Shown one piece after another: positions 8,111-16,739 of a stretch of 64,000 bases of DNA; the first letter of the stretch is position 1, and every line of letters starts with the position of its first letter. A program made the translations under genes and the position numbers. The DNA is taken from NCBI GenBank assembly GCA_900469615.1, contig UBYA01000025.1, forward strand, positions 1-64,000, in the 5' to 3' direction. A model generated the notes under the pieces. It did not search any database. It was not told the origin of the DNA and was given only the letters and a program-made list of their open reading frames with translations. The DNA comes from Hyphomicrobiales bacterium. Lineage in GTDB: Bacteria > Pseudomonadota > Alphaproteobacteria > Rhizobiales > Rhizobiaceae.

Positions 8111-9124
8111 ATGAAAGCGATAGCCTACAAAAAAGCCGGCCCTCTGGATCGATCCGATGCGCTGGTCGATGTCGAGATAGAAAAGCCTGTTGCGACAGGC
8201 CACGACATTCTGGTCAAGGTCAAAGCCATATCGGTAAACCCGGTGGATTTTAAGATCCGCAAGAACGTCTCGGCGATCGAGGGAGCCTGGAAAATCCTCG
8301 GCTGGGACGCGGTCGGCACCGTGGAGGAAGTCGGCGACAAAGTTGTTACGTTCAAACCAGGTGACGAGGTCTTTTATGCGGGCTCGCTAATCTGCCAAGG
8401 AGCCAACAGTGAATATCACCTCGTCGATGAACGGATTGTGGGCAAGAAGCCGGTCACGATCTCAGATACCGAGGCTGCCGCGCTTCCACTGACCGCGATC
8501 ACGGCGTGGGAAATGATGTTCGATCGGCTCGAGATCAGGAAACCGGTGCCCGGTGCGGCGAACGCAATTCTGATAATCGGCGGCGCTGGTGGTGTCGGTT
8601 CGATCGCAATTCAGCTCGCTCGCGCGCTGACCGATGTAACGGTCATCGCCACGGCCTCCAGGCCAGAGACGCAGGCTTGGGTCAAGGAACTTGGGGCCCA
8701 CTATGTGGTGGACCATACCAAGCCGCTCGCCGAGCAGGTGAAAGCTCTTGGAATAGGCGATCCGTCGTTCGTGTTTTCGACCACGGAAACACACACGCAC
8801 TTAGACCAAATCATCGACCTCATTGCACCTCAAGGCCGGGTCGGTCTGATCGATGATCCCGACGCGCTGAACATCGTCGGTTTCAAGCGGAAGTCCGTTT
8901 CGGTCCACTGGGAGTTAATGTTTACCCGGTCCATTTTCGAAACTGCTGATATCGCCGAACAAGGCAAGCTCCTGAACGAGGTCGCTGGACTGATCGACAG
9001 CGGAAAAATCAGAACCACGGTGACCGATGTCATCCGACCCATCAATGCGGCCAACCTCAAGCATGCGCATTCGATTCTCGAAAGCGGCAAGGCTAAAGGC
9101 AAGATTGTGCTCGAAGGATTCTGA
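8111..9124 (+). CDS. Zinc-independent quinone oxidoreductase-like MDR enzyme (paralogue 1)
   Basis: Medium-chain dehydrogenase/reductase of 337 residues, annotated in many genomes as 'zinc-binding alcohol dehydrogenase family'. It has the N-terminal GroES-like fold ('KAISVNPVDFKIR', 'GWDAVGTVEEVG', 'FKPGDEVFYAG') and a Rossmann fold with 'IIGGAGGVGSIAIQLAR' for NADPH. The zinc ligands of true alcohol dehydrogenases are missing. Enzymes of this type reduce quinones or alpha,beta-unsaturated carbonyls. The ATG at 8111 follows GGAGAC. It is divergent from the HxlR gene, which probably controls it. Two close paralogues are at 21.1 and 37.1 kb. Confidence 0.85.
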   Translation: MKAIAYKKAGPLDRSDALVDVEIEKPVATGHDILVKVKAISVNPVDFKIRKNVSAIEGAWKILGWDAVGTVEEVGDKVVTFKPGDEVFYAGSLICQGANSEYHLVDERIVGKKPVTISDTEAAALPLTAITAWEMMFDRLEIRKPVPGAANAILIIGGAGGVGSIAIQLARALTDVTVIATASRPETQAWVKELGAHYVVDHTKPLAEQVKALGIGDPSFVFSTTETHTHLDQIIDLIAPQGRVGLIDDPDALNIVGFKRKSVSVHWELMFTRSIFETADIAEQGKLLNEVAGLIDSGKIRTTVTDVIRPINAANLKHAHSILESGKAKGKIVLEGF

Positions 9125-9130
9125 CTGAAA

Positions 9131-9149
9131 GGGCGGCCGCTGGCCGCCC
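9131..9149 (+). terminator. Hairpin after oxidoreductase paralogue 1
   Basis: GGGCGGCC-GCT-GGCCGCCC starts six bases after the stop codon and is followed by ATTTCGTT. Stable GC stem, weak U tract. Confidence 0.6.
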
Positions 9150-9205
9150 ATTTCGTTCGTTTGCGGAAGACCGACCACCTTTTCCGAAATATCCCGAGAG
9201 CGCTG

Positions 9206-9213
9206 TTACAATT
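9206..9213 (+). promoter_or_regulatory. TTACAATT motif before small monooxygenase gene
   Basis: TTACAATT ends only ten bases before the start codon at 9224. At that distance it would yield a nearly leaderless transcript if it were a -10 box, so it could instead be an operator. Confidence 0.25.
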
Positions 9214-9223
9214 GGAGTCATTT

Positions 9224-9526
9224 ATGGAAGACATCGACATCATTCACTTGGTCGCGAAAATAAAAGTTAAACCCGAGCGGCTCAACGAGCTCTTGAAGGC
9301 TATCGAAACGATCTTGCCCACTGTGCGGAACGAACCTGGGTGTATCAAATATGACCTCCATCGCGATCGCAATGACGTTACCCAACTCGTGATGCTGGAG
9401 ACTTGGAAAGACAGGCCAGCCTTGGATGCGCATGTGGCCGCGGCATCGTTCCAGAAATTGAAGCCGATGTTGGATGACTCGCTGGTGGAACCAATGTCTC
9501 TGCTGTTTCTCAAGAAGATTGCTTAG
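9224..9526 (+). CDS. Antibiotic biosynthesis monooxygenase (ABM) domain protein
   Basis: Small protein of 100 residues with one dimeric ferredoxin-like ABM domain: 'VAKIKVKPERLNELLKAI', 'EPGCIKYDLHRD' and 'LETWKDRPALDAHVAAASFQ' are the three strongest landmarks. Members include quinol monooxygenases (YgiN-like) and haem-degrading enzymes; the 'EPGCxxYDLH' version is closest to the YgiN-type quinol branch. The start at 9224 follows TTGGAG. It lies between two hairpins and so is probably transcribed alone. Its place beside a quinone-oxidoreductase-like gene suggests quinone handling. Confidence 0.8.
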   Translation: MEDIDIIHLVAKIKVKPERLNELLKAIETILPTVRNEPGCIKYDLHRDRNDVTQLVMLETWKDRPALDAHVAAASFQKLKPMLDDSLVEPMSLLFLKKIA

Positions 9527-9542
9527 TTTCGAAACGTGCAGT

Positions 9543-9577
9543 TCACCGCTTTCTGTGGGAGCGGTGACCTCGTTTTT
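9543..9577 (+). terminator. Rho-independent terminator after ABM gene
   Basis: TCACCGCT (9543-9550) pairs with AGCGGTGA (9560-9567) and is followed by CCTCGTTTTT. Good stem and U run, 17 bases after the stop. Confidence 0.75.
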
Positions 9578-9610
9578 CAGAGTTGGCAGTCGTTCCCTCA
9601 CAGCTCAATG

Positions 9611-9618
9611 TTACAATA
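9611..9618 (+). promoter_or_regulatory. TTACAATA motif before exported cupin gene
   Basis: AATGTTACAATAATC lies about 80 bases before the start at 9699, between a terminator and the gene, a good place for a promoter. Part of the recurring TACAATA set. Confidence 0.4.
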
Positions 9619-9698
9619 ATCAACGTCATCTCTTCCTCATAGTGCCGCCGTTGGCGCGCCCAAGCGCCGAACGAACGCAATTGGCAAGGTGGATGACA

Positions 9699-10208
9699 AT
9701 GAAGACGACTTTTCTCGGGTTGGCCGCAGCATTTATTGCCGGCACAGCCTGCGCGCAGGAATTACCCGCCCCAACTCTCACAGACTCGAATTCGATCGCC
9801 GCCGCACCGGGCAAAGGTTTGATTTCGGACGTCAGCGGCCACACCGGCGCGCTGCCCGTGCTTTACAATTTCGACAAGCAGCCGATCGAGCAAATCTCGC
9901 CTCTTGTGCAGAGGCAGTACCTTAGCGGCGTGCAATCGACGATCGTTAGGTGGATGGTGAAAAAGGGCGGTGTGTTCCCCCTCCACCACCACCTGAACGA
10001 ACAGATCACTTGGATCACCGAGGGGCGCTGCGAGGTCTTTTCCCAAGGTAGGCAGTTCGTACTGACAGCCGGAACGGTGTTAGTCATCCCACCGAACGTT
10101 CCGCACGAGTTTCACTGCACGGAGGATACGGTCGATATCGATTTCTTCGCTCCCCAGCGCCAGGATTGGGCAGACGGCGTTCAATCCGTCGCGTCATCTC
10201 CGAGATAA
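9699..10208 (+). CDS. Exported cupin-domain protein
   Basis: Secreted single-cupin protein of 169 residues. The signal peptide runs 'MKTTFLGLAAAFIAGTACAQ', with likely cleavage after AQ or before it. The cupin core has 'GGVFPLHHHLNEQITWITEGRCEV' (HHH and E metal ligands) and 'GTVLVIPPNVPHEFHC' with the final His. The metal and substrate are unknown. The second of two close ATGs (9699) is preferred because AAGGTGG sits 6-12 bases upstream; the first directly abuts that site. It precedes the GMC dehydrogenase operon by 32 bases and may be its first gene. Confidence 0.75.
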   Translation: MKTTFLGLAAAFIAGTACAQELPAPTLTDSNSIAAAPGKGLISDVSGHTGALPVLYNFDKQPIEQISPLVQRQYLSGVQSTIVRWMVKKGGVFPLHHHLNEQITWITEGRCEVFSQGRQFVLTAGTVLVIPPNVPHEFHCTEDTVDIDFFAPQRQDWADGVQSVASSPR

Positions 10209-10240
10209 CCTTACTTCAAGTAATTGCATCGGAGACTGCG

Positions 10241-10981
10241 ATGACCACCAACCTATCCCGCAGACGCTTTTTGTCTTCGGTCGCGTCCATCGTGGCCATT
10301 TCCACAGCTACCGCGGCGTCGGCGCGGACTTTCAGTGCTGCACTACCATGGACCCCCGTGTCGGGCGCGCCGCCGGTTCCGGTCTCGATTTCCGGCTGGC
10401 TCTTCTTTACGCCGGAGGAAGCCCGGGCCGTGGAAGCGATCGTCGATCGCCTCATACCCGCGGACGACCTCAGTATCGGAGGGAAAGAAGCCGGATGTGC
10501 AATCTACCTCGATAGACAGTTGGCTGGAAGCTACGGTCACTCGTCTCGCCTTTACACCAAAGGCCCTTTTCTCTCGGGTTTGCACACGCAAGGCTATCAG
10601 GGAGAGGCAACACCGAACTCGCAGTATCGACGCGGCTTGGCAGCGATTGACGCTTATGTACGAACAAACCTGCAGGCGAAGTCTTTCGCGGATCTGAGCA
10701 CCGCACAACAGGACGATTTTCTGAAGGCGCTTGAAGCCGACAAGATCCAGCTATCGAACGGAGTTGTCGGTAAGGTCTTCTTCGGCCTGATCCTTAATGG
10801 CGCGATGGAAGGCTTCTTCGCCGATCCGCTCTACGGCGGGAACAAAGACATGGCATCCTGGAAGATGCTCGGTTTCCCGGGGGCGCGCTACGACTATCGC
10901 GACTTCGTATCCAGACACAATGAAACATATCCGCTCCCGCCGGTGTCGATCCTCGGGGCCACCGACTGGGCGATGAAATAG
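10241..10981 (+). CDS. Gluconate 2-dehydrogenase subunit 3 family, Tat-exported
   Basis: Small subunit of a membrane FAD dehydrogenase, 246 residues. The N terminus carries a twin-arginine signal 'LSRRRFLSSVASIVAIS'. The body has 'FTPEEARAVEAIVDRLIPAD' and 'FFGLILNGAMEGFFADPLYGG', characteristic of this family. Known members act as chaperone and Tat escort for the cofactor-containing large subunit, which has no signal of its own. The start at 10241 follows CGGAGACTGCG. It is nine bases upstream of the large-subunit gene, giving the standard small-large-cytochrome order. Confidence 0.9.
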   Translation: MTTNLSRRRFLSSVASIVAISTATAASARTFSAALPWTPVSGAPPVPVSISGWLFFTPEEARAVEAIVDRLIPADDLSIGGKEAGCAIYLDRQLAGSYGHSSRLYTKGPFLSGLHTQGYQGEATPNSQYRRGLAAIDAYVRTNLQAKSFADLSTAQQDDFLKALEADKIQLSNGVVGKVFFGLILNGAMEGFFADPLYGGNKDMASWKMLGFPGARYDYRDFVSRHNETYPLPPVSILGATDWAMK

Positions 10982-10990
10982 GGGGCCGAG

Positions 10991-12757
10991 ATGACCAAAT
11001 ACATGCCTAGAAAAGACGTCGTGATAGTCGGCCTGGGATGGACGGGCGCTATCATGGCGCAGGAACTGACCGATGAAGGCCTAGACGTCGTGGCGCTCGA
11101 GCGTGGACCGTGGCGAGACACGGCCACCGACTTCAACATCGGATACGTCCAGGACGAGTTGCGCTACGCCATCCGAAAGGACCTGTTCCTTCAGCCGGCG
11201 ACAGAAGCCATGACCATGAGGAACAACTCCACGCAGGTGGCTCTCCCAATCAGAGAATATGGGTCGTTCCTTCCCGGGAACGGTGTCGGCGGAGCGGGAG
11301 TTCACTGGAACGGCCATTCCTGGAGGTTCTGGGACAGCGATTTCCGGATCAAAACTCACCTGACAGAGCGTTACGGCGCGAGCCGGCTTGAAGGGCTCAC
11401 CGTACAGGACTGGGGCATCTCGGGCGACGAAATCGAACCATATATGGACCGCTTCGAATACCTAGCCGGCATTTCCGGCAAGGCGGGCAACATCAGAGGC
11501 GTGATCCAGGAAGGCGGAAATCCGTTCGAGGACTCACGATCTCGCGACTATCCTCTCCCGCCGATGGAGATGACCTATGCGCCCACATTGTTTGCTGAAA
11601 CCGCTCGTTCCATTGGCTGGCATCCGTTCCCGACCCCTTCGGCGAACCTGTCTAAGGCGTATGTCAACCCACTTGGCGTCGCCATGGGAGAATGCACGTT
11701 CTGCGGCTTTTGCGAGCGGTTCGGCTGTGCGAACTATTCGAAGAGCAGCGCTCAGACGACAATCCTGCCGGTGCTGATGAAGAAGCAGAACTTTGAGCTG
11801 CGCACGGACAGCGAAGTGCTCCACATTAACCTCCATTCCGACGGTAAGATGGCCAAGGGCGTTACTTATACCGACTCGTCGGGAGAAGAATACTTCCAGC
11901 CGGCTGACATAGTCCTGGTATGCGCCTTCATTCTTCACAACGCCCGGCTAATGATGCTCTCAGGGATTGGCGAGATTTACGACCCCAAAACCGGCAAAGG
12001 AACGATCGGGCGAAATTACGCCTATCAAACGGCAGCCGTCGCAACGCTTTTCTTCAAGGAAAAGAATTTCAACCCGTTTGTCGCCGCCGGCGCGCTTGGG
12101 CAAACCGTCGACGATTTCAACGGTGACGCGTTCGACCATTCGAAACTCGACTTCGTCGGCGGCGCGGGAATCAACTGTCTGCCGAGCAATGGCCGCCCGA
12201 TCGGCAATCGGCCCGTGCCGGAAGGGACACCGAAGTGGGGCAGCGAATGGAAGAAGGCGACACAGGAAGCCTACAAAGGAAACTTCACAATATTTCAGCA
12301 GGGGTCAAGCTATCCGACGTCCTATAACCATCTTGACCTTGATCCGACTTACAAGGATCGCTTCGGCAGACCTCTCCTACGAATTACGTTCGACTTTCCG
12401 GACAACGATTTACGGATGTCGCACTTCATATCAGATCGCGTAGAGGAACTTGCGAAGGCAAGCGGATCTTATCATTACGAGGTGCCTCGCCTGAAGCGAG
12501 GCTGGGACACGGTGCCCTACCAGACAACCCACAACACGGGTGGGGTCGTCATGGGTGAGAATCCGGAAACAAGCGCAGTGAACCGGTACCTTCAGAGCTG
12601 GGATGTACCGAACGTATTCGTGATCGGGGCATCCGCGTTCGCTCACAACGCGGGAAAAAACCCGACCGTGACGGTCGGCGCGTTGGCCTACTGGGCGGCC
12701 GACGCAATTCGCAATAAATACCTTAATAACCCTGGCTTGCCTCTGGTGTCGGCATGA
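10991..12757 (+). CDS. GMC oxidoreductase, FAD catalytic subunit
   Basis: Catalytic subunit, 588 residues, of a periplasmic sugar/polyol/sugar-acid dehydrogenase. The N-terminal FAD motif is 'VIVGLGWTGAIMAQEL' with acid 'VVALERG', followed by 'GNGVGGAGVHWNG'. Around residues 235-250 is a Cys cluster 'CTFCGFCERFGC', which matches the iron-sulfur site described in bacterial FAD-glucose dehydrogenases. The C-terminal GMC motif has 'NTGGVVMG' and 'FAHNAGKNPTVTVGALAYWAAD', with the catalytic His/Asn pair. No signal peptide: it should be exported with the Tat-tagged small subunit. It overlaps the cytochrome gene by four bases. The substrate cannot be told from sequence. Confidence 0.9.
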   Translation: MTKYMPRKDVVIVGLGWTGAIMAQELTDEGLDVVALERGPWRDTATDFNIGYVQDELRYAIRKDLFLQPATEAMTMRNNSTQVALPIREYGSFLPGNGVGGAGVHWNGHSWRFWDSDFRIKTHLTERYGASRLEGLTVQDWGISGDEIEPYMDRFEYLAGISGKAGNIRGVIQEGGNPFEDSRSRDYPLPPMEMTYAPTLFAETARSIGWHPFPTPSANLSKAYVNPLGVAMGECTFCGFCERFGCANYSKSSAQTTILPVLMKKQNFELRTDSEVLHINLHSDGKMAKGVTYTDSSGEEYFQPADIVLVCAFILHNARLMMLSGIGEIYDPKTGKGTIGRNYAYQTAAVATLFFKEKNFNPFVAAGALGQTVDDFNGDAFDHSKLDFVGGAGINCLPSNGRPIGNRPVPEGTPKWGSEWKKATQEAYKGNFTIFQQGSSYPTSYNHLDLDPTYKDRFGRPLLRITFDFPDNDLRMSHFISDRVEELAKASGSYHYEVPRLKRGWDTVPYQTTHNTGGVVMGENPETSAVNRYLQSWDVPNVFVIGASAFAHNAGKNPTVTVGALAYWAADAIRNKYLNNPGLPLVSA

Positions 12758-13965
12758 GAGCCACTTCATTTATCGCGGCAATTTGTGCATCGCTTTTGAC
12801 GACAACCGCCTTTGCTCAGGCTCCGGATCAGGCTGACGAAATCATTCGTGGCCGATATCAGGCAATTCTAGGCGACTGTGCGGCGTGCCATTCGAAAGAG
12901 GGAGCAGAACCGCTCTCCGGGGGGAATCCGCTACAAACGCCTTTCGGCCCTATTGTTCCACCCAACATAACACCGGACAAACAGACCGGTATAGGTCAGT
13001 GGTCTGAAGGCGAATTCAAGCTCATGATGCGGACGGGTATCGGGCATGGCGGCAAACGGCTATATCCCGCAATGCCATACCCTTCCTATACGAAGATGAG
13101 CGATCACGATCTGTCTGACCTTTGGAAGTATCTTCAAACGGTGGAACCGGTCAACAATGCAGTTGAAGCCAATCAACTCCCGTTTCCCTTCAATATCCGT
13201 TTTTCTCTCCTGGGATGGAACTTGCTGAATTTTTCGGAAGGCGAATTCAAGCCAGACCCTGAGAGATCCGCCGACTGGAACAGAGGTAAATATTTGGTCG
13301 ATGGGGCCGCGCATTGCTCTACGTGTCATACCCCGAAGAACCTGTTGGGAGCTGACAAGGGGGCGCAGTACCTGCAAGGCGCTTCGCTTCAAGGATGGTT
13401 CGCACCTGACATAACGAATTCACGTACCACTGGACTAGGTTCGTGGTCCAAGGACGACATCGTCGCCTACCTCGAAACTGGCATAAACAAAACGACAATC
13501 GCTTCCGGCCCCATGGCGGAGGCAGTGCAAAATTCAACATCCAAAATGGAAAGCTCCGACCTCCAGGCGATCGCCGAATATTTGAAGAGTACACCCGGAG
13601 AACAGGAGCCGACCACTCGGACTCCTGTAGCGAAGAACGTCATGGAGACGGGCCAAGCAGTCTACCGTGACAACTGCTCGGCTTGTCATGGGGCCGACGG
13701 AAAAGGCTCCCTGCCCCTATTTCCTGCCCTCGCCGGCAATCAAATCGTCTTGCAGAAGAGTTCGGAAACCCTTTCCAGGCTTGTACTGTTCGGAAGCCAG
13801 GGAGTCGGCACGAGCCTGCGTCCGACGACACCCTCGATGCCCTCTCTGGCATGGCGACTGAGCGATCAGCAAATCGCGGACGTCCTTACCTACGTGCGCA
13901 ATAGCTGGGGCAACTCCGCCAACGCCGTAGCTTCGGACGATGTGGCCCAGGTTCGTCCGAGATGA
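12754..13965 (+). CDS. Triheme cytochrome c subunit of GMC dehydrogenase
   Basis: Exported cytochrome c, 403 residues, with signal peptide 'SFIAAICASLLTTTAFAQ' and three haem sites: CAACH (about residue 42), CSTCH (188) and CSACH (308). Met ligands are available after each domain ('YPAMPYPSY', 'SGPMAEAV', 'TPSMPSL'). The family passes electrons from the FAD subunit to ubiquinone or the respiratory chain. ATGA overlap with the large-subunit stop shows translational coupling. The C terminus ends in a polar tail with no strong membrane anchor. Confidence 0.9.
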   Translation: MRATSFIAAICASLLTTTAFAQAPDQADEIIRGRYQAILGDCAACHSKEGAEPLSGGNPLQTPFGPIVPPNITPDKQTGIGQWSEGEFKLMMRTGIGHGGKRLYPAMPYPSYTKMSDHDLSDLWKYLQTVEPVNNAVEANQLPFPFNIRFSLLGWNLLNFSEGEFKPDPERSADWNRGKYLVDGAAHCSTCHTPKNLLGADKGAQYLQGASLQGWFAPDITNSRTTGLGSWSKDDIVAYLETGINKTTIASGPMAEAVQNSTSKMESSDLQAIAEYLKSTPGEQEPTTRTPVAKNVMETGQAVYRDNCSACHGADGKGSLPLFPALAGNQIVLQKSSETLSRLVLFGSQGVGTSLRPTTPSMPSLAWRLSDQQIADVLTYVRNSWGNSANAVASDDVAQVRPR

Positions 13966-13973
13966 CTTGCTAG

Positions 13974-13997
13974 CCTCGGTCGGTTCCACGACCGAGG
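13974..13997 (+). terminator. Hairpin after the GMC dehydrogenase operon
   Basis: CCTCGGTCG-GTTCCA-CGACCGAGG begins eight bases after the cytochrome stop codon. Perfect nine-base arms; no U run. Confidence 0.6.
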
Positions 13998-14022
13998 TGT
14001 ATAACGGATGACGAGGATTGCG

Positions 14023-14200
14023 CTACTCAGAATCAACTGAAGCAACGGAGCCGCCAAAACGTATGACGCCGACGATTACCATCATAAATCCAGCGATAGT
14101 CCCTTCCTCGGCTCCTAACTGATGCGCCTTCGCCACGCCAGCTCCGTGGCATGGCATGGATATGTCGGAAGGAGACGGAGCTGTCATTGGTGGCAAAAGC
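14023..14200 (-). pseudogene. Possible 3' remnant of an LrgB-like gene
   Basis: On the minus strand a frame ending at 14023 reads 'MPCHGAGVAKAHQLGAEEGTIAG' style sequence (in pieces: 'CHGAGVAKA', 'GAEEGTIAGFMMVIVGVI'). This resembles the C-terminal end of LrgB/CidB-type membrane proteins ('xxHGxGTARAxELGxxEGAxAGLxM'). No upstream part of such a gene is present, so it would be a decayed fragment. The rest of 13998-14313 shows no gene. Moderate similarity by eye only. Confidence 0.35.
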
Positions 14201-14313
14201 AAGGCTGGATCTTTCCGAATAGAACCCACCCAAACAACCTGTTCGGTTTTTCGCGCTTATCACAGAAAGCGCGCAGTCCTACTTCGGTTCCGAAGCTAAT
14301 AGGAGCACTGGAA

Positions 14314-14736
14314 ATGACTCGCGAACCGACCGCCATCGCATCCCACCCGGGCGAAGGTCATATTGTCGAAGCGTTCGGCACAAATATTCTGAGGATCAAA
14401 TCTCCGCAGACGCAAGGCGCGACGTCGGTAATAGAGGTCGTGTTTCCGGCAGGCGCGGCGACTCCGCTACACGTTCATCAGCACGAGGACGAAATGTTTC
14501 GGATCCTCTCCGGACGTTTCGGCTTTTGGTGTGGCGAGAAGTACGAAGAGCTTGACGAGGGCGGGATCATTTTCCTTCCCCGCAACATAGCCCACCGCGT
14601 AAAAAATGTCAGTGCATCGGACGGACGAGTCATGGTTGTCCTGACTCCCGGAGGGTTCGAAGAATTCTTCGTTCGCGTCGCGGGAGGCGGTGATCCTCAA
14701 GCCGCGGCTGCTGATTTTGGTTTGAAGTTTCTGTGA
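14314..14736 (+). CDS. Cytoplasmic cupin-domain protein
   Basis: Single-domain cupin of 140 residues without signal peptide. Motif 1 is 'ATPLHVHQHEDEMFRILSG' (H-x-H, E) and motif 2 is 'GIIFLPRNIAHRV'. 'QHEDEMFRILSGRFGFW' and the C-terminal 'TPGGFEEFF' are typical of quercetin-dioxygenase-like cupins of unknown function. The start at 14314 follows TAGGAG; a longer frame runs upstream without a ribosome site. The hydroxyacid dehydrogenase gene starts 12 bases after it, so the two are probably one operon. Confidence 0.8.
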   Translation: MTREPTAIASHPGEGHIVEAFGTNILRIKSPQTQGATSVIEVVFPAGAATPLHVHQHEDEMFRILSGRFGFWCGEKYEELDEGGIIFLPRNIAHRVKNVSASDGRVMVVLTPGGFEEFFVRVAGGGDPQAAAADFGLKFL

Positions 14737-14748
14737 GAAGGTGTGCGA

Positions 14749-15684
14749 ATGTCGACAAACGCCTCCAGCGTACTCATCGCCCATGAACACATCGGCTTTC
14801 TCGCAAGCAAGTTGGCAGAGCGCTACCAGGTATTCAAAGCGTGGGAGCCGATCTCGCAAAGTGCACGACAGGAAATCACGGCAATGATCGTCGCGGGAGA
14901 GGTAGCGCTCCCGAACGAATTCGTCACGTCTTTTCCGAACCTCCGGCTTATTGCGTGCTTCACGACCGGCTATGATGGCGTGGATGTCGCTTGGGCGGCA
15001 TCGCATGGCATTGAGGTAACCCACGCGGTCGGGGCGAACAACGAGGATGTCGCCGATCACGCTCTGGGTTTATTGATCGCTTGGCAACGTGACATCATCA
15101 AGGGAGATCATCTTGTTCGGACGGGCGGCTGGGATCCGAAAGTTAAGAACATCACCCGCTCTCTCGAGGGTCTTTCTGTGGGAATTGTCGGGATGGGAGC
15201 AATAGGTCGGGCAATTGCTGATCGTTGCATTCCATTCCGAATGAACGTCCAATGGTGGGGGCCGCGTGCTAAACCGGAGGTTCCCTTCGAACGAGCCAAC
15301 GATTTAACGTCACTGGCAGCAAGCAGCGACGTTTTGGTAATAGCGAGCCGCGCGGAAAGCACCAATCGACATATGATTGATCGGTCAATCCTGGAGGCAC
15401 TGGGGCCTGAAGGTCTGCTCATCAACGTGGCGCGTGGGAGCTTACTAGACGAGGAAGCACTGATCGACGCGTTACGATCGTATCGCGTTGCCGGGGCGGC
15501 GCTCGACGTCTTCGAGAACGAGCCGACCGAGCCGGGAAGATGGCATGACGTTCCGAATGTTATTCTGACTCCTCACACAGCCGGCGCGACGAAGAGTGTT
15601 CTTCCTAAACTAATCGGGCAACTTCAATCTAACTTGGACGCTTATTTTGCGGGGGAGAGTTTGGTGACCCCCATTGCGGCCTGA
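14749..15684 (+). CDS. D-isomer-specific 2-hydroxyacid dehydrogenase
   Basis: NAD(P)-dependent 2-hydroxyacid dehydrogenase/2-ketoacid reductase, 311 residues. The Rossmann motif is 'VGIVGMGAIGRAIADR'; the catalytic triad is Arg in 'NVARGSLLDEEAL', Glu in 'DVFENEPT' and His in 'LTPHTAGAT'. The substrate-binding loop 'CFTTGYDGVD' matches the glyoxylate/hydroxypyruvate reductase branch. The ATG at 14749 follows GAGAAGG; a GTG six bases upstream is also possible. It forms a unit with the preceding cupin gene and is convergent with a LysR gene. Confidence 0.9.
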   Translation: MSTNASSVLIAHEHIGFLASKLAERYQVFKAWEPISQSARQEITAMIVAGEVALPNEFVTSFPNLRLIACFTTGYDGVDVAWAASHGIEVTHAVGANNEDVADHALGLLIAWQRDIIKGDHLVRTGGWDPKVKNITRSLEGLSVGIVGMGAIGRAIADRCIPFRMNVQWWGPRAKPEVPFERANDLTSLAASSDVLVIASRAESTNRHMIDRSILEALGPEGLLINVARGSLLDEEALIDALRSYRVAGAALDVFENEPTEPGRWHDVPNVILTPHTAGATKSVLPKLIGQLQSNLDAYFAGESLVTPIAA

Positions 15685-15688
15685 CCCC

Positions 15689-16627
15689 TCAGGCAGCCTC
15701 AACACCGGTACCGGTACCTTCGCTGAATGCAACGGATAGCGCTTTGGCAAGGAAAGAAACAAAATGCCGGATCTTTGCCGTGATGTGGCGGTTGGCCGGA
15801 TAGACTGCATGTATCGGGAGATCGGCCGATTTCCATTCCGGTAACAGATGCACCAAGGAGCCGGTTCGCAATTCGTTACGCACGACATATTCGGGCAGCA
15901 GCGTTATGCCGGCCCCTGCCCGCGCTGCCTCGCGCAGGCTGATGCTGTCATTTGTTTCGAGACGTGGGGTGAATTGAACGGAACAGTGCTCGGCATCCGC
16001 TGTTCTCACAAAACGCCAGTTCTGTCCCCAACTCAAAGGAAGAAAATGGAGGCACGCGTGAGCGGAGAGATCGCTGGGATACGCAATCTCACTGGCGTGA
16101 GCGAGATAGTCAGGAGACGCGCATAATACTAGGCCACACGATGCCAATTTTCTTACGATAAGCGTGTCCGCGAGTTCCATTGTTCCCCTGATGGCGATAT
16201 CGAACCCCTTTTCAACGAGATCGACCGGCTCCAGCGACAGGTCCATGAAGATGTTGAGGCCAGGATTCTGCAGAAGATAATCCGCGATCATTGTCGCTAG
16301 GTATTGCTGGCCGAGGTCGGGAGAAACAGATAGACGTATCGTACCTATCCGCTCGTCCTGATAAAATTTGGCTTCACGCTCGGCCTCCTTGACCTGAGCC
16401 AGTAGTCCGGTAAGCGCGTTCTTGTAAACGAGCCCTGCCTCGGTCAGTGCAACATTTCGGGTAGTACGTTGAAGGAGCCTCACGCCGAGCCTTTGCTCCA
16501 GCTCCTGTATTTGTGTCGTAACCGTTGCTCTCGACACCCCGAGCGCTGTTGCCGTCCGGGAAAAATTCAGGGTTTCCGCAAGCGAAAGAAAGACCGACAA
16601 ACCGTTCAGCGGATCATTGATCTTCAT
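15689..16627 (-). CDS. LysR-family transcriptional regulator
   Basis: LysR regulator of 312 residues. The N-terminal winged helix includes 'NFSRTATALGVSRATVTTQIQELEQRLGVRLLQR', and a substrate-binding domain follows, with 'GTIRLSVSPDLGQQYL' and 'ARAGAGITLLPEYVV'. Ser and Thr at the recognition helix are typical of the CrgA-like branch. It is convergent with the hydroxyacid dehydrogenase gene (stop codons a few bases apart), so its target may be elsewhere. The ATG at 16627 begins the family's usual 'PLNGLSVFLSLAE' start. Confidence 0.85.
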   Translation of the reverse strand: MKINDPLNGLSVFLSLAETLNFSRTATALGVSRATVTTQIQELEQRLGVRLLQRTTRNVALTEAGLVYKNALTGLLAQVKEAEREAKFYQDERIGTIRLSVSPDLGQQYLATMIADYLLQNPGLNIFMDLSLEPVDLVEKGFDIAIRGTMELADTLIVRKLASCGLVLCASPDYLAHASEIAYPSDLSAHACLHFLPLSWGQNWRFVRTADAEHCSVQFTPRLETNDSISLREAARAGAGITLLPEYVVRNELRTGSLVHLLPEWKSADLPIHAVYPANRHITAKIRHFVSFLAKALSVAFSEGTGTGVEAA

Positions 16628-16694
16628 TGAAAACCATTCGTTGTGTCGAGAACGCGATTGTTTGGGAACGAACCGGTGCAGAACAAGCAGCGGA

Positions 16695-16716
16695 GGGAAC
16701 GGCGAACGCCGTTCCC
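16695..16716 (-). terminator. Hairpin after the haloperoxidase-like hydrolase gene
   Basis: GGGAACGGCG-AA-CGCCGTTCCC lies about 25 bases after the minus-strand stop at 16740. Perfect ten-base arms; weak U tract. Confidence 0.6.
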
Positions 16717-16739
16717 TCCCACAAGCCGAACGTTCTGCC

